Source of the DNA: Dialister pneumosintes
Lineage (GTDB): Bacteria > Bacillota > Negativicutes > Veillonellales > Dialisteraceae
Assembly: GCF_001717505.1 (NCBI RefSeq)
Contig: NZ_CP017037.1
Span: 783,001 to 847,000, forward strand
Reading direction: 5' to 3'
Length of the DNA stretch: 64,000 bases
A program made the translations under genes and the position numbers. The first letter of the stretch is position 1. Each line of letters starts with the position of its first letter. Under the pieces are notes generated by a model. It was not told the origin of the DNA. It did not search any database and worked only from the letters and a program-made list of their open reading frames with translations. Positions 17,901-26,307 of the stretch are shown here, piece after piece.

Positions 17901-18123
17901 CTCCGTTTTCAAAGTTTTTGAGTTTATATAGTGCTTCCTGAATAGCATCATCCGGTATTCCTCTATTCAAACGATATAGAGATTCAACCAAAGCCTCTTC
18001 ATATAATGGATTGTAAAAATCCCTTTCAATATCAGGACCGTATACATACTCGTATCCCAAATCATTCTGAAATAATTCAATTATTGAGTTTTCATAATTT
18101 GCTTCTATGAAAAATTTCGACAC
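14977..18123 (-). CDS. hsdR: Type I restriction enzyme, R subunit
   Basis: The product has 1048 residues, the usual HsdR length. The N-terminal nuclease domain has the PD-ExK-like pair DIILF...VVLVELKSPS near residues 135-155. The motor has Walker A HTQGSGKS near 290, a DEAH box (VMADEAHRGQYG) near 390 and the helicase C-terminal ARVNRVFRDKEGGLVVDYVG near 665. A helical C-terminal domain binds the methylase core. It translocates DNA and cleaves at a distance when HsdS/HsdM find an unmodified site. The start is a GTG sharing one base with the stop of the preceding FRG gene, with GAGAGGAG just upstream. It is intact, unlike the older hsdR relic at 9.4-10 kb. Confidence 0.95.
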   Translation of the reverse strand: MSKFFIEANYENSIIELFQNDLGYEYVYGPDIERDFYNPLYEEALVESLYRLNRGIPDDAIQEALYKLKNFENGELVQKNAVFMDYLQNGIPVRFFVDGEECSSIVYLVDYKNLENNSFIVANQWTFIENSNKRPDIILFLNGLPVVLVELKSPSREETDASEAYRQLRNYMQEIPSMFIYNAICVMSDHLTSKAGTITSGEDRFMEWKTKDGNYENTQYAQFDTFFEGMFQKERLLDIIKNFICFSNEGINTFKILAGYHQYFAVRKAIESTKQATITDGKGGVFWHTQGSGKSLSMVFYAHLLQEVLDSPTIVVLTDRNDLDDQLYSQFAKCKDFLRQEPLQAESRENLKTLLAGRQANGIIFTTMQKFEESNEPLSERHNIIVMADEAHRGQYGLAEKIKITKNEDGDEVAKRVIGTARVIRNTLPNATYIGFTGTPISSKDRSTREVFGDYIDIYDMTQAVEDGATRPVYYESRVIKLNLDGTTLKLIDAEYDLMALNADEEVIEKSKRELGQMEAVLGNDNTINSLVCDILDHYENNRENLLTGKAMIVAYSRPIAMKIYKRILELRPDWTEKVAVVMTSGNNDPEEWRQIIGNKHHKNELAKKFKDNDSPMKIAIVVDMWLTGFDVPSLATMYVYKPMSGHNLMQAIARVNRVFRDKEGGLVVDYVGIATALKQAMNDYTARDKKNYGDTDVSKVAYPKFLEKLSICRDKFHGYDYTKFINGTDLERAKTISGAVNFIMGREKVDDKDSFVKEALMLHQALSLCSSLVDEDSRFEAAFFEAVRVLVLRLTNTGVGKKISLPEMNARINELLKQSIKSDGVINLFSDIKEEFSLFDPKFLQEVANMKEKNLAVELLKKLIAEQVSVYRRTNIVKAEKFSEIMQRSLNAYLNGMLTNEEVIEEMLKLAKQIAAAHQEGDKLGLIADELAFYDALTKPQAIKDFYENEELIAITKELADTLRKNKSIDWQKRESARAKMRMLIKKLLKKHKYPPEGMDDAVQTVMTQCELWTDNLSFEEECNVYSYTNQTEEILPSVAEDRGKYN

Positions 18124-19416
18124 TATTTTTCACTCCTCTCAGATAATTGAGTTGCTATCTTTATAATTTTATCACTGATGTACTCTGATTCATTCTTTGC
18201 ATGTTCTTTATCGAATCCATTTTTCAGTAATACTTTTTGAACGCTCACCTTAAATCTACTTATTACAGACTCTTGTCTATTCCAATCAATTATTGAAACC
18301 CATTCTTCCACCAATTCCCATATTTTTTGCATATTGAAATGATATTTTTCGCTTAAATCTTTAATGACAGTATCTTTGAAACCTTCATCTTTTATTATGC
18401 TGCTATTTATTTCAATATCTGTTTTTATTATTTGTTGGTTTATATCGTTAGAATCAAATTTTATAAATTCTGATGAAGCCTTTGTTTTCGCATTCTTTTT
18501 ATTTTTTATATAACTCAATTGATGTTCTAATTCAGGAAATAAAGTTGCCTCATTTATATTATAAGTATCTAATTCCTCTAATATTTCTTTCTTCTTCTCC
18601 CCAGAAATATAGAAAAACTTTCTATCAAATTCATCTCGTAAATCTTTATATCCTTTTTTCTATACTGGACTCACTGATAGACTCGGTATAAACAAAATTA
18701 AAGCATCCTGCCAATAAAAACATTCCGCATTGTCTTGATAATCTTTCATTGTTGTATGGTGGAATAACAATATAATTATTCTGAATAATATTTATAAATT
18801 CTTCGTAATGTTCTTTAGATTTCCATCTTTCTTCTAACTCTTTTGATATAGCTTGCCGTTCTGTAAGTTTTCTCAATATGGATTCAAGGGTATTATCATT
18901 TGATAAATCTATCTGAGATAAAGAGGATATGACTTTTATATTTATCTCATTTGTAGATACAGAGTATTTTTTATTAAAAAATATTACACCATTCGCTTCT
19001 TGTATTTTAGTGTCTTCTTCATTTTCAATTTCTTTATAACATACATCACCATATTCTTCACAAGCAAAGTATAAGGCAACTAACGGATTCGTAGTTAAAT
19101 CCAACAATCTTGTGCACATTCCATAATGCTGGTATTTCGTCATGATTTCAAAATCATGATTTATAGAAATAAATTCATAAGGTGCTTTTAATAGAGGAAC
19201 TTGCATTAATGTATGTTCTACACTTAAAAAATTACCTCTAAAAATGCTTGGAATAACATCCCAGAAATCAGTTTTTTGTCCTCTGAAAAATAATTCCTCA
19301 TTGCTCCCATACAAATCATCTTTTATCTTATTTACTTCATCAATAAAAGAACTTACAGAAGTTATCTCTATTCCATAGTTTTCCATTTCATCTTTATTAA
19401 ATATTATTTCTTCCAT
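18123..19416 (-). pseudogene. FRG-domain protein, frameshifted at an A6 run
   Basis: The first frame (19416 to 18646) gives an FRG-domain protein with ELFFRGQ at about residue 40, HYGMCTRLLDLTTNPLVALYFA near 105 and RLSRQCGMFL near 225. Just after, at a run of six A on the coding strand (18654-18659), the frame ends at a TAA. The next frame picks up at once with a matching continuation (KGYKDLRDEFDRKF, then LDTYNINEATLFPELEHQ, a typical FRG tail) and runs to 18123. Loss of one A would restore a single protein of about 430 residues. It lies between hsdS and hsdR; FRG proteins are frequent in such loci, function unknown. It may be a real mutation, slippage-based switching or a sequence error. 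Confidence 0.75.
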
Positions 19417-19438
19417 ATTTACGACTCCTTCTGTAATA

Positions 19439-19453
19439 TAAACAATAATTTAG
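19439..19453 (+). repeat. hsdS recombination site a
   Basis: TAAACAATAATTTAG lies just past the stop codon of the complete hsdS gene. It is one of four identical 15-base copies in the locus and is inverted relative to the copy at 20039-20053. Together the two bracket the 3' half of hsdS. Confidence 0.8.
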
Positions 19454-19457
19454 TGGC

Positions 19458-20579
19458 TTAGAGGTCTATGTCAGACACATCAAGTTCGCCGGACATAAGT
19501 TTTGGTAAAAGAGTGTCTCGCAAAGCAGATAACCGAATATTTTCAGCCTTATTATGACCTATTCTTTCAAATATAGGTGTAACCGTATTTGTGAATGTAG
19601 AAATATCATCGTTACTTATATTTGTTATTGGCATAGTAGCAATATGTTGAGGATAAATGTGGGGTTGTGCCGAACCAGTTTGAGTATCAAATATTTCTGT
19701 TTGTCTTTTCTTTAATAAGACATACCAAAAATAAACATCATTAGTCATAGAACTATCTATATAAGATGAATCTGATGACCAAATTGGGGTGTTCCATAAG
19801 CTAACATATCCAGCATTTGCTCCCGATGCAGAAATTGCGAGAACAGGAGCTTGTGTATTTGATACATTATGATAAGTTGATGGTTCTAATCCACCTGCAA
19901 CAACAGGAACATCGCCCAATATAGCATTTTTGGACAATAAATTCTTTCCTCGTTTGGGTGTTATGAAATCACCAATAAATTTATCGCCTGATGAAGTATT
20001 GGGAAACATATTATCAAAGATAGCCTGAGCTTGCTGCTCTAAATTATTGTTTATCGCATTATTTTTCTTTATTTTTTCATCTATCGAACTCAATATAGAT
20101 ACAATTCTTTCTTGAGTTTTTATATCCGGAATCATAAGTTCCAAATTCTCTATATCTGAAGGTTTTATCGAAGGATACGCTGACACACTCTGTTCCGCGA
20201 TGGCTTGTAAATGTTCTGTAATTTCCTGTTGCGTCAAAACATAATAAATGTAATCAGGAACTGCTTTCTCAAAATCAACATCAATTACCGCAAATCCTGT
20301 TGATACTAAAAAATTCTCAGGCTGTTCTTTAATAATTCCATAGTGCAACTGATTCGGTCTTACGGTTGAGTAAATAATACTATTCAATTTTACCTTTCTT
20401 CTTGCTCTACTCGGCAACTTATCCGTTGAAGTGTTGATATACTGTATTTCATCAATTCGGTTCATTGTAATATTTCCGGTATCCAAATAGTTTACAAATT
20501 GCCAATCCTCTTTTTGAGAATAAGTGCTTTGATTTGTTAAAACCATTTTACCAAGTCTAAATGTCTGCCATTCAGTCAT
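19458..20579 (-). CDS. hsdS: Type I specificity subunit, complete copy
   Basis: This 373-residue HsdS has two target-recognition domains (about residues 1-150 and 190-345), each followed by a coiled-coil spacer. The first spacer has NAINNNLEQQAQAIF near 175-190; the end has LRDTLLPKLMSGELDVSDI. HsdS sets the DNA target of the methylase and restriction complex. The central spacer contains recombination site b, and site a lies just beyond the stop, so the whole 3' half is a movable cassette. The recombinase gene lies 12 bases upstream on the same strand, so hsdS is probably read from the same transcript. In the orientation seen here this is the functional S gene. Confidence 0.92.
   Translation of the reverse strand: MTEWQTFRLGKMVLTNQSTYSQKEDWQFVNYLDTGNITMNRIDEIQYINTSTDKLPSRARRKVKLNSIIYSTVRPNQLHYGIIKEQPENFLVSTGFAVIDVDFEKAVPDYIYYVLTQQEITEHLQAIAEQSVSAYPSIKPSDIENLELMIPDIKTQERIVSILSSIDEKIKKNNAINNNLEQQAQAIFDNMFPNTSSGDKFIGDFITPKRGKNLLSKNAILGDVPVVAGGLEPSTYHNVSNTQAPVLAISASGANAGYVSLWNTPIWSSDSSYIDSSMTNDVYFWYVLLKKRQTEIFDTQTGSAQPHIYPQHIATMPITNISNDDISTFTNTVTPIFERIGHNKAENIRLSALRDTLLPKLMSGELDVSDIDL
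20020..20053 (-). repeat. hsdS recombination site b (34-bp inverted repeat)
   Basis: The 15-base core CTAAATTATTGTTTA (20039-20053, minus orientation of the site) lies in a 34-base stretch that is the exact reverse complement of 21672-21705. It encodes the NNNLEQQAQA part of the spacer of HsdS. Recombination here exchanges the second recognition domain while keeping the reading frame. Confidence 0.85.
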
Positions 20580-20591
20580 AGTTTTCCCTCT

Positions 20592-21581
20592 CTATCCAAT
20601 ATATTTTCGATGAGCAATCTTAACATTGCTCTGTTTGACCATTGCGTACTGCAAGGTCGTATCTATTTTCCTATGCCCCAAGAGCTGTTGCAATTGCTCA
20701 ATAGGCATTCCTTTATCTATTGCTATTGTTGCAAGCGTACGCCTGAACTTATGCGGATGCACTTTTTGTAACCCTAATTGCTTTCCAAATTCACGCAAAC
20801 GAACCTCAACTCCACCAATTTTCAGCCTTTCGTGTGGCGATTTCAACGACACAAACAGAGCCGGATTATCGTCCGTTCTGCTTCCTAAGTAATTCTGCAA
20901 ATGTATCTTTGTTCTTGCATCAAAGTAAACAACCCTTTCTTTACTGCCCTTACCGAAAACAATACATTCTCTCTCATTGAAATCAATATCATTGCGGTTA
21001 AGTAGCACCATTTCTCCTACACGCATACCAGTAGAAGCAAGCATATCTATCATTGCCAAGTCCCTCGGCTCGGTACAGTTATCTCTCATAAGTTCCAATG
21101 CTTCGTCAGAGTATGTTTCTTTAATGTTCGTGCCTGTTTTGACCTTATGTATTCGCCTGACAGGACTTTTCAGTATATAGTCCTCATCTTCCAACCACGA
21201 GAAGAAACTTGAAAGAATACGGCGTATATTGTCTATTGTAACTTTACTTGACTTTTTCTTTTCCTGATACTCTGTCAGGTATCCTCTTATATCATCTGTA
21301 ACTATATGTTTGACATCTTTTTGGAGTTCATTAAGCATAGCTTCAATAGTAGCTTTGTAGTACTTAAGAGATTTTTCAGAACAGCCCTCTATTCGCTTTG
21401 CCGATAAGAACAGTTCTACAAAGTTCTGCTCCGAAATTTTTTCTTGTTGCTTGTTTTCTGTTACCTCGTACCTTACGAGGGTGTATTGTAACACCTCTTG
21501 CAACCTTTCGCTTTGTGCATTGTTCAAGTACGGTAACATTCCTTGAACAACATCTTTGATTAAATCTTGTTTCACAGTCAA
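20592..21581 (-). CDS. Tyrosine recombinase for hsdS shuffling
   Basis: This 329-residue XerC/D-like recombinase has a SAM-like N-terminal domain (about residues 45-135, with SLKYYKATIEAMLNEL). Its catalytic domain carries the first Arg in ASTGMRVGEM near residue 190, HKFRRTLAT near 275, LLGHRKIDTTLQYA near 302 and the Tyr nucleophile in LQYAMV. All catalytic residues of the family seem to be present. It lies between two partial or complete hsdS genes and among four copies of a 15-base site, the standard place of the enzyme that inverts hsdS segments. It is not near any island end, so I do not take it as the island integrase. Confidence 0.9.
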   Translation of the reverse strand: MTVKQDLIKDVVQGMLPYLNNAQSERLQEVLQYTLVRYEVTENKQQEKISEQNFVELFLSAKRIEGCSEKSLKYYKATIEAMLNELQKDVKHIVTDDIRGYLTEYQEKKKSSKVTIDNIRRILSSFFSWLEDEDYILKSPVRRIHKVKTGTNIKETYSDEALELMRDNCTEPRDLAMIDMLASTGMRVGEMVLLNRNDIDFNERECIVFGKGSKERVVYFDARTKIHLQNYLGSRTDDNPALFVSLKSPHERLKIGGVEVRLREFGKQLGLQKVHPHKFRRTLATIAIDKGMPIEQLQQLLGHRKIDTTLQYAMVKQSNVKIAHRKYIG

Positions 21582-21668
21582 TCCTCCTTTATTCTTAGAG
21601 AACGACTATGGGGCGGAAGTCCCCCGATATTAACTTCTGCCACCCACAGAAGTTATGGGTATGTTATA

Positions 21669-22384
21669 TGCTAAACAATAATTTAGAGCAGCAAGCTCAG
21701 GCTATATTCAAAGAATGGTTTATAGACAATCCTGAAAACAATGAATGGTCAACGGGAACATTCTCTGAGCTTATTAAATCAACCTTAAATGGTGATTGGG
21801 GAAAAGAAGCACCAACAGGCAATAATACCGAAAAGGTTTACTGCATTAGAGGTGCAGATATTCCCGAAGTCAAAGCAGGCAACAAAGGCAAAATGCCCAC
21901 AAGATATATTCTTCCTAAAAACTTTTCCACAAAACAACTTACAGCCGGTGACATTGTTGTTGAAATTTCAGGAGGTAGTCCTACTCAATCAACCGGTAGA
22001 TGTACAGCTATAACTCAATCATTACTCGACCGTTATGATAGCGGTATGGTTTGCACAAATTTCTGTAAAGCAATGAAACCCAAAGAAGGATACAGTTTGT
22101 TCATCTACTATTATTGGCAATACCTGTATGGTAAAGGCATTTTTTTCTCTTATGAAAACGGCACAACAGGTATTAAGAACCTTGACTTCTCAGGCTTTAT
22201 CGAAACGGAAACTATTTTAATTCCACCAGTAGATAAAGTTATGGCATTTGATGATTATTGCAAATCGATTTTCAATCAGATTTTTGCCAATGGCAAGCAA
22301 AATGAACATCTTGCTGTACTCCGAGATGCTCTGTTACCTAAACTTATGTCTGGCGAACTAGATGTTTCCAACATCGAACTCTAA
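21669..22384 (+). pseudogene. Silent 3' half of hsdS in reverse orientation
   Basis: This stretch encodes the second half of an HsdS protein: the spacer MLNNNLEQQAQAIFKEWF, a second target-recognition domain (about 180 residues), and the C-terminal LRDALLPKLMSGELDVSNIEL. It has no true 5' half and points against the other hsd genes. It is bracketed by sites c (21672) and d (22403), which are inverted with respect to each other. Inverting the segment would join it in frame to the 5' half at 22404-22908, giving ...NAINNNLEQQAQAIF... and a second complete hsdS. It is therefore a stored cassette, not decay. Confidence 0.88.
21672..21705 (+). repeat. hsdS recombination site c
   Basis: The core TAAACAATAATTTAG (21672-21686) is identical to sites a, b and d. 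The 34-base stretch to 21705 is the exact reverse complement of site b. It forms the left end of the silent cassette. Confidence 0.85.
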
Positions 22385-22908
22385 GCCGCTAAATTATTGT
22401 TTATCGCATTGTTCAACTCGATTTTTTCATCATAATCGCCTAATATTGAAGCTATCTTTTCTTGTATTTCAATACTTGGAATTTCAACTTCGATATTATC
22501 AAAAGTGTTTCGTGTTATGGTATCAAACACTGAACCATGAGTATTCTTTTTTATTACTGAAATATTGTGCTTTATTAGATAATACAGATAATCACTTGTT
22601 ACTATTTCTGTTCTTGCTCTAAGTCCGTAACAGGACTGATTAAATGCCATAGGTAACGGGACTGTTGCTATCTCGCCAACCGTTCCTCTTGCGGAGATAA
22701 TCACATCACCCCTTTGTAAGAGCTTAGTTGATGATTTTTCCAACCCTAATTGCGTTATTGATTTTTCCGTCTCATAAACATATCGAAGACCATTGTTAAA
22801 ATCTTTAACAGATAGCCATGGAATATTTCCATTCCAATATTCAGGTTTGCCAGTTTTGGGAGTACCGCCACCAATCAACTCCATTACCTCAGAAAGCTTA
22901 AACTTCAT
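22381..22908 (-). CDS. hsdS: hsdS 5' half (first recognition domain only)
   Basis: The 175-residue product holds one target-recognition domain (MKFKLSEVMELIGGGTPKTG to SIEIQEKIASILGDYDEKIE) and the first part of the central spacer, NAINNNL. It ends two codons after recombination site d, so it lacks the second domain. The ATG at 22908 overlaps the end of hsdM by 11 bases, the normal hsdM-hsdS coupling, so this is the main expression site. As drawn, it would give a half S subunit, which may be inactive or may dimerise as reported for some half-HsdS proteins. Inversion of the neighbouring cassette completes it. Confidence 0.88.
   Translation of the reverse strand: MKFKLSEVMELIGGGTPKTGKPEYWNGNIPWLSVKDFNNGLRYVYETEKSITQLGLEKSSTKLLQRGDVIISARGTVGEIATVPLPMAFNQSCYGLRARTEIVTSDYLYYLIKHNISVIKKNTHGSVFDTITRNTFDNIEVEIPSIEIQEKIASILGDYDEKIELNNAINNNLAA
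22389..22403 (-). repeat. hsdS recombination site d
   Basis: CTAAATTATTGTTTA is the fourth copy of the 15-base core, at the junction of the hsdS 5' half and the silent cassette. The match to site b extends to 22410 (ATCGCATT). The bases before it, CTAAGCCG, resemble those next to site a, as expected if both lie just past a 3' cassette stop codon. Confidence 0.85.
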
Positions 22909-24430
22909 ACCCAATCGCCCCCAGTTTCTTTCTGATTTCCTCTTCCAGTTCATGAGATTTCTCAAACATACCCGAAAGCTCTGAGGTCAGCCTTTTCATC
23001 TTTTCCTCAAAAGGCTCTCCGTCATCTTCTTGCTCCTCAATACCTACATATCGACCGGGAGTTAAGATATAGTCCTGTTTTGCTATATCTTCTATTGACA
23101 CTATGGCAGAAAATCCCTTTTTCTCCTCTAATTCTCCATTTTGAAAATCTTCAAAGGCTTTCGCTAATAAATCAATATCTCCAAGACTTCCATCTTCTTG
23201 TATTCCTTCCGTAAAATCTCTATGTTTTCTATCAACCATATATCCCATTTTTCTGGCGTCAATAAATAGAGTCTTCCCTTTTTGTTTTTTATTTTTAGTG
23301 ATGAACCACAAGGTAACAGGAATAGTTACACTATAAAACAGCTGTGTCGGCAAAGCTACAATTCCTTCAACGAGATCATCTTCTATAATCTTTTTCCTTA
23401 TTTCTCCTTCTCCGGAAGATTGGGATGATAATGCTCCATTAGCAAGTACTAAACCTATTTTCCCATTAGGTGCTAAGTGGTGAATCATATGTTGTATCCA
23501 CGCATAGTTTGCATTTCCCGATGGCGGAGTTCCATATTTCCACCTTACATCATCTTTTAATTTATCCGCTCCCCAATTTGAAAGGTTAAATGGTGGATTT
23601 GCCATAATGAAATCCGATTTTAATGTTTTATGGATGTCATTAAAAAATGTATCGGCATGGTAAGAGCCGAAATTGGCATCAATTCCTCTTATAGCCATAT
23701 TCATTTTCGCCATCTTCCATGTATCTGCATTAGATTCCTGTCCATAAACAGAAATATTACCTCTATTGTCACTATGAGCCTGTACAAACTTTTCACTCTG
23801 CACAAACATGCCACCACTGCCGCAGCAAGGATCATATACACGGCAATTATTAAACGGCTTTAAAATAGCAACAATAGTCTTAACAATACTTGATGGTGTA
23901 TAAAATTCACCACCTTTAGTTCCCTCATAGGCTGCAAACTGAGCGATACAATATTCATAAGTTCTTCCAAGTAAATCTTTACTTGCCTCAGTTCCATCCA
24001 TTTTTACTTCGTTAGTAAATAAGTCAACGACTTCCCCCAATACTCTTTTATCCAAATCAGGGCTGGCATAGTTCTTAGGCAAAACATTTTTTAAACTCGC
24101 ATTTTCTTTTTCGATTGCCCTCATTGCTTCATCAATTACTGTACCAATTTCAGGTGTGTGTGCAACAGAAGAAATCTTGCTCCAACGAGCTTCTTCCGGT
24201 ACAAAGAAAATATTTTCTTCTGCATATGCATCCCTATCGTTTTCAAAACCATCACCTTCTTTTAGAAGTTCCTCATAGCGTTTTTCAAAGGCACTGGATA
24301 TATAACGAAGAAAAATAAGTCCAACAATTACTTTTCTATATTCAGCAGCAGGAATATGTCCCCAAAGAACACAAGCTGCGTCCCAAATTTGTTTTTCAAA
24401 ACCTATATTTGCATTATTTTTTCCAGCCAT
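22898..24430 (-). CDS. hsdM: Type I modification methylase, M subunit
   Basis: This 510-residue N6-adenine methyltransferase opens with the HsdM helical domain (QIWDAACVLWGHIPAAEYRKVI). The AdoMet-binding motif I is VYDPCCGSGGMF near residue 195, and the catalytic motif IV is ANPPFNLSNWGADKL near 285. A C-terminal helical tail binds HsdS. Two M subunits with one S form the methylase, and HsdR adds cleavage. It is the first structural gene of the type I operon, four bases after a small HTH regulator gene, and overlaps the start of hsdS. Because HsdS can switch, the methylation pattern set by this enzyme should vary among cells. Confidence 0.95.
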   Translation of the reverse strand: MAGKNNANIGFEKQIWDAACVLWGHIPAAEYRKVIVGLIFLRYISSAFEKRYEELLKEGDGFENDRDAYAEENIFFVPEEARWSKISSVAHTPEIGTVIDEAMRAIEKENASLKNVLPKNYASPDLDKRVLGEVVDLFTNEVKMDGTEASKDLLGRTYEYCIAQFAAYEGTKGGEFYTPSSIVKTIVAILKPFNNCRVYDPCCGSGGMFVQSEKFVQAHSDNRGNISVYGQESNADTWKMAKMNMAIRGIDANFGSYHADTFFNDIHKTLKSDFIMANPPFNLSNWGADKLKDDVRWKYGTPPSGNANYAWIQHMIHHLAPNGKIGLVLANGALSSQSSGEGEIRKKIIEDDLVEGIVALPTQLFYSVTIPVTLWFITKNKKQKGKTLFIDARKMGYMVDRKHRDFTEGIQEDGSLGDIDLLAKAFEDFQNGELEEKKGFSAIVSIEDIAKQDYILTPGRYVGIEEQEDDGEPFEEKMKRLTSELSGMFEKSHELEEEIRKKLGAIGYEV

Positions 24431-24433
24431 TCT

Positions 24434-24643
24434 TTATTCACCATCCTCTTCAAATTCCATAATATCGTCTAATGTACAATCCAAAGCTTTGCAAATCTTA
24501 CCTAAAACTTCAACTGTTACATTGTCATTCTTGTTGAGCTTGTTGATAGTATATGTACTAACTCCGGCTATTTGAGCTAACTCTTTCTTTTTCATATCTC
24601 TATCTAATAAAATATGCCACAATCTTTTATAATTAGCTTTCAT
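24434..24643 (-). CDS. Small Cro/C1-type regulator of the hsd operon
   Basis: This 69-residue protein is essentially one XRE-family helix-turn-helix (KKKELAQIAGVSTYTINKLNK) plus a short helix with CKALDCTLDDIMEF. The family includes YozG-like and Cro-like single-domain regulators. It starts the hsd transcript, four bases before hsdM, a position like that of controller proteins. It probably binds its own promoter region and sets the level of hsdM/hsdS, but the operator is not identified. An extended -10 promoter lies about 50 bases upstream of the start. Confidence 0.8.
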   Translation of the reverse strand: MKANYKRLWHILLDRDMKKKELAQIAGVSTYTINKLNKNDNVTVEVLGKICKALDCTLDDIMEFEEDGE

Positions 24644-24687
24644 TAAATTTCCTCACTTTCTATGAGTCCCTAAACCTAATTTATAAT

Positions 24688-24696
24688 ATTATATCA
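24688..24696 (-). promoter_or_regulatory. Extended -10 promoter of the hsd operon
   Basis: On the minus strand TGATATAAT (a TGN plus TATAAT extended -10) lies about 45 bases before the HTH start. No convincing -35 box is visible. It is the best candidate promoter for the HTH-hsdM-hsdS unit. Confidence 0.5.
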
Positions 24697-24834
24697 TTTC
24701 CCAACACAAAAAATATAGCGTTCTCTCCATTTTTATTTTAGATTTTATAAATTTCTATATTTTATCAACATAAATATGTGAACTCATAAAATATATGAAG
24801 TCGGCGCCGTCATAAGACCACACCAACCATAAGT

Positions 24835-26307
24835 TTATCTCTCAGCTTCTTTGGAAGCTTCTTTCTTTTCTTTAGGCTTTTCTTTAGGCTTTTCCTTATC
24901 GTCAGCCTGATGCCTCTTAATTGCGCCAATAACTGATTCCTTTTTATCCTCCGTTTTATTTCTGCCAAGATAATCATTCATATTAACTTTCAGATGTTCC
25001 AACTCCTCATATTGTGCTGCTAATGAATTATGTTTCTTAGCAATCTCCTCTTGCTTAACTTGTAATTCTTTGGAACGCTCATTTAATTTCTTGAAAAGAT
25101 TTTTACCAGATTTTGCTTTTAACTCTCCCAACACTACATGTCTCAAATGAGGAAATTGCTTAAGGAAAATATCTATTTCCTCATAGGATTTCTGATAGGC
25201 TTCCACATCTTTTCTGTTCATCATCATGTAGATTTTATCATTCGGATTTTTACGATAACCCTCGTAATGTTCTCGCTTGTTGATACAGACTTGAATATGC
25301 TTTACTACTTCCTTTATCCTATTTTGTTCCAATGACATCTTATCAAATTCTCGTTTCAAGTCATTCATTTCAATAGAGATCCGGCTGATGCCACGCTCCA
25401 ATTCTTCCATTGAGTTAAAGCCTTTGTTTCTGATTTCAACAAGCGTTGAAGCTGCTGTTTGAAGATTGTGCTTTGTCGCCCAATGCTCATATCCTTTGCT
25501 GGAATTTGCTTTATCGTTGTTCTTAATGTCTATGATATTGCCCAGATCTTTGTCTTTATTTCGGATTCTTTCTTTGATTTTTTCTTCTGTGTAGTTATCC
25601 CCTATGGTTTTCGCTCTTGTAAATCTCTGCTGATTTTTCTGTTTGAAAGCAATATACTTTCCAAACTTAATTTCATATCCATATTGTTCCATTATTTTAA
25701 GAAAATGTTCCCAGTTTATTGCTTTTTGAATTACTCTATCCATATCAAATTGAAGTCTTGACTTATAACTTTTACCTTTTTTATCTTCATTCCAGTCATA
25801 CCAATTCACAAATTTTCTTCGCTTAATCTCGTTGATTTCTTTTTCTGTTTCTTGGTCAAGTACAGATAAATTATGCTCCTTACAAAGCTTATCGCTTTGA
25901 TTTCGGATATTCATATAGGAACCGTAATAGGAATGATATATCTTACCTTCTTCGACATCAATGGAATTAAAAATTATGTGATTATGGATATGGTCTTTGT
26001 CGATATGCGTTGCTAAGACATATTCATATTTTCCCTCTAAAATCTTTTCGCAAAGTTCAATTCCAACTTGATGTGCTTCTTCAAAACTCACTTCTTCTGG
26101 AACAAAAGATTGAATTAGATAATGAGCCAAAGTCTTTGTTTTTGAGTTAAACTGTTTCTTTGTAAGTTCAAATTCCTTGTGGGCATTTTCTCTACTACAC
26201 AGGTGCGTCGTAACATAGATTTCATCATCGGTTTTATAGCCATTACAGATATAGTCTATCGCCTTTTTAAGTGTTGTTTTGATCGGATGTATCTTTGTAA
26301 CAGCCAT
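24835..26307 (-). CDS. mobA: Relaxase (MobA/VirD2-like)
   Basis: The protein has about 490 residues. The N-terminal relaxase domain has a Tyr-rich region (IDYICNGYK near residue 20) and the metal-binding triad HIDKDHIHNH at about residue 105, typical of Pfam Relaxase/MOBP enzymes that nick oriT and start plasmid or element transfer. After residue 270 there is a long charged coiled-coil region, ending in a tail of KEKP repeats. The start overlaps the stop of mobC. No type IV secretion genes are present, so the element could only be mobilised by a helper. It gives the island segment its mobile origin. The oriT was not identified and may have been lost with the mobC 5' end. Confidence 0.85.
   Translation of the reverse strand: MAVTKIHPIKTTLKKAIDYICNGYKTDDEIYVTTHLCSRENAHKEFELTKKQFNSKTKTLAHYLIQSFVPEEVSFEEAHQVGIELCEKILEGKYEYVLATHIDKDHIHNHIIFNSIDVEEGKIYHSYYGSYMNIRNQSDKLCKEHNLSVLDQETEKEINEIKRRKFVNWYDWNEDKKGKSYKSRLQFDMDRVIQKAINWEHFLKIMEQYGYEIKFGKYIAFKQKNQQRFTRAKTIGDNYTEEKIKERIRNKDKDLGNIIDIKNNDKANSSKGYEHWATKHNLQTAASTLVEIRNKGFNSMEELERGISRISIEMNDLKREFDKMSLEQNRIKEVVKHIQVCINKREHYEGYRKNPNDKIYMMMNRKDVEAYQKSYEEIDIFLKQFPHLRHVVLGELKAKSGKNLFKKLNERSKELQVKQEEIAKKHNSLAAQYEELEHLKVNMNDYLGRNKTEDKKESVIGAIKRHQADDKEKPKEKPKEKKEASKEAER

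Noticed and set aside
18123..18518. Separate 131-residue gene before hsdR
   Set aside because: Its sequence continues the FRG protein in a shifted frame without a gap, so it is the 3' part of a frameshifted gene.
20592..21581. The tyrosine recombinase as the island integrase
   Set aside because: It lies in the middle of the hsdS cluster among four specific 15-base sites and about 6 kb from the nearest guaA-type core, so hsdS inversion is the better role.
22909..22965. Longer hsdS start inside hsdM
   Set aside because: The open frame extends upstream, but the HsdS family start MKFKLSEV, its overlap with the hsdM stop and normal protein length favour the ATG at 22908.
24780..24834. Candidate oriT past the mobA stop
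   Set aside because: Two CTTATG motifs and a GC-rich patch are present, but no known nic site or convincing inverted repeat.
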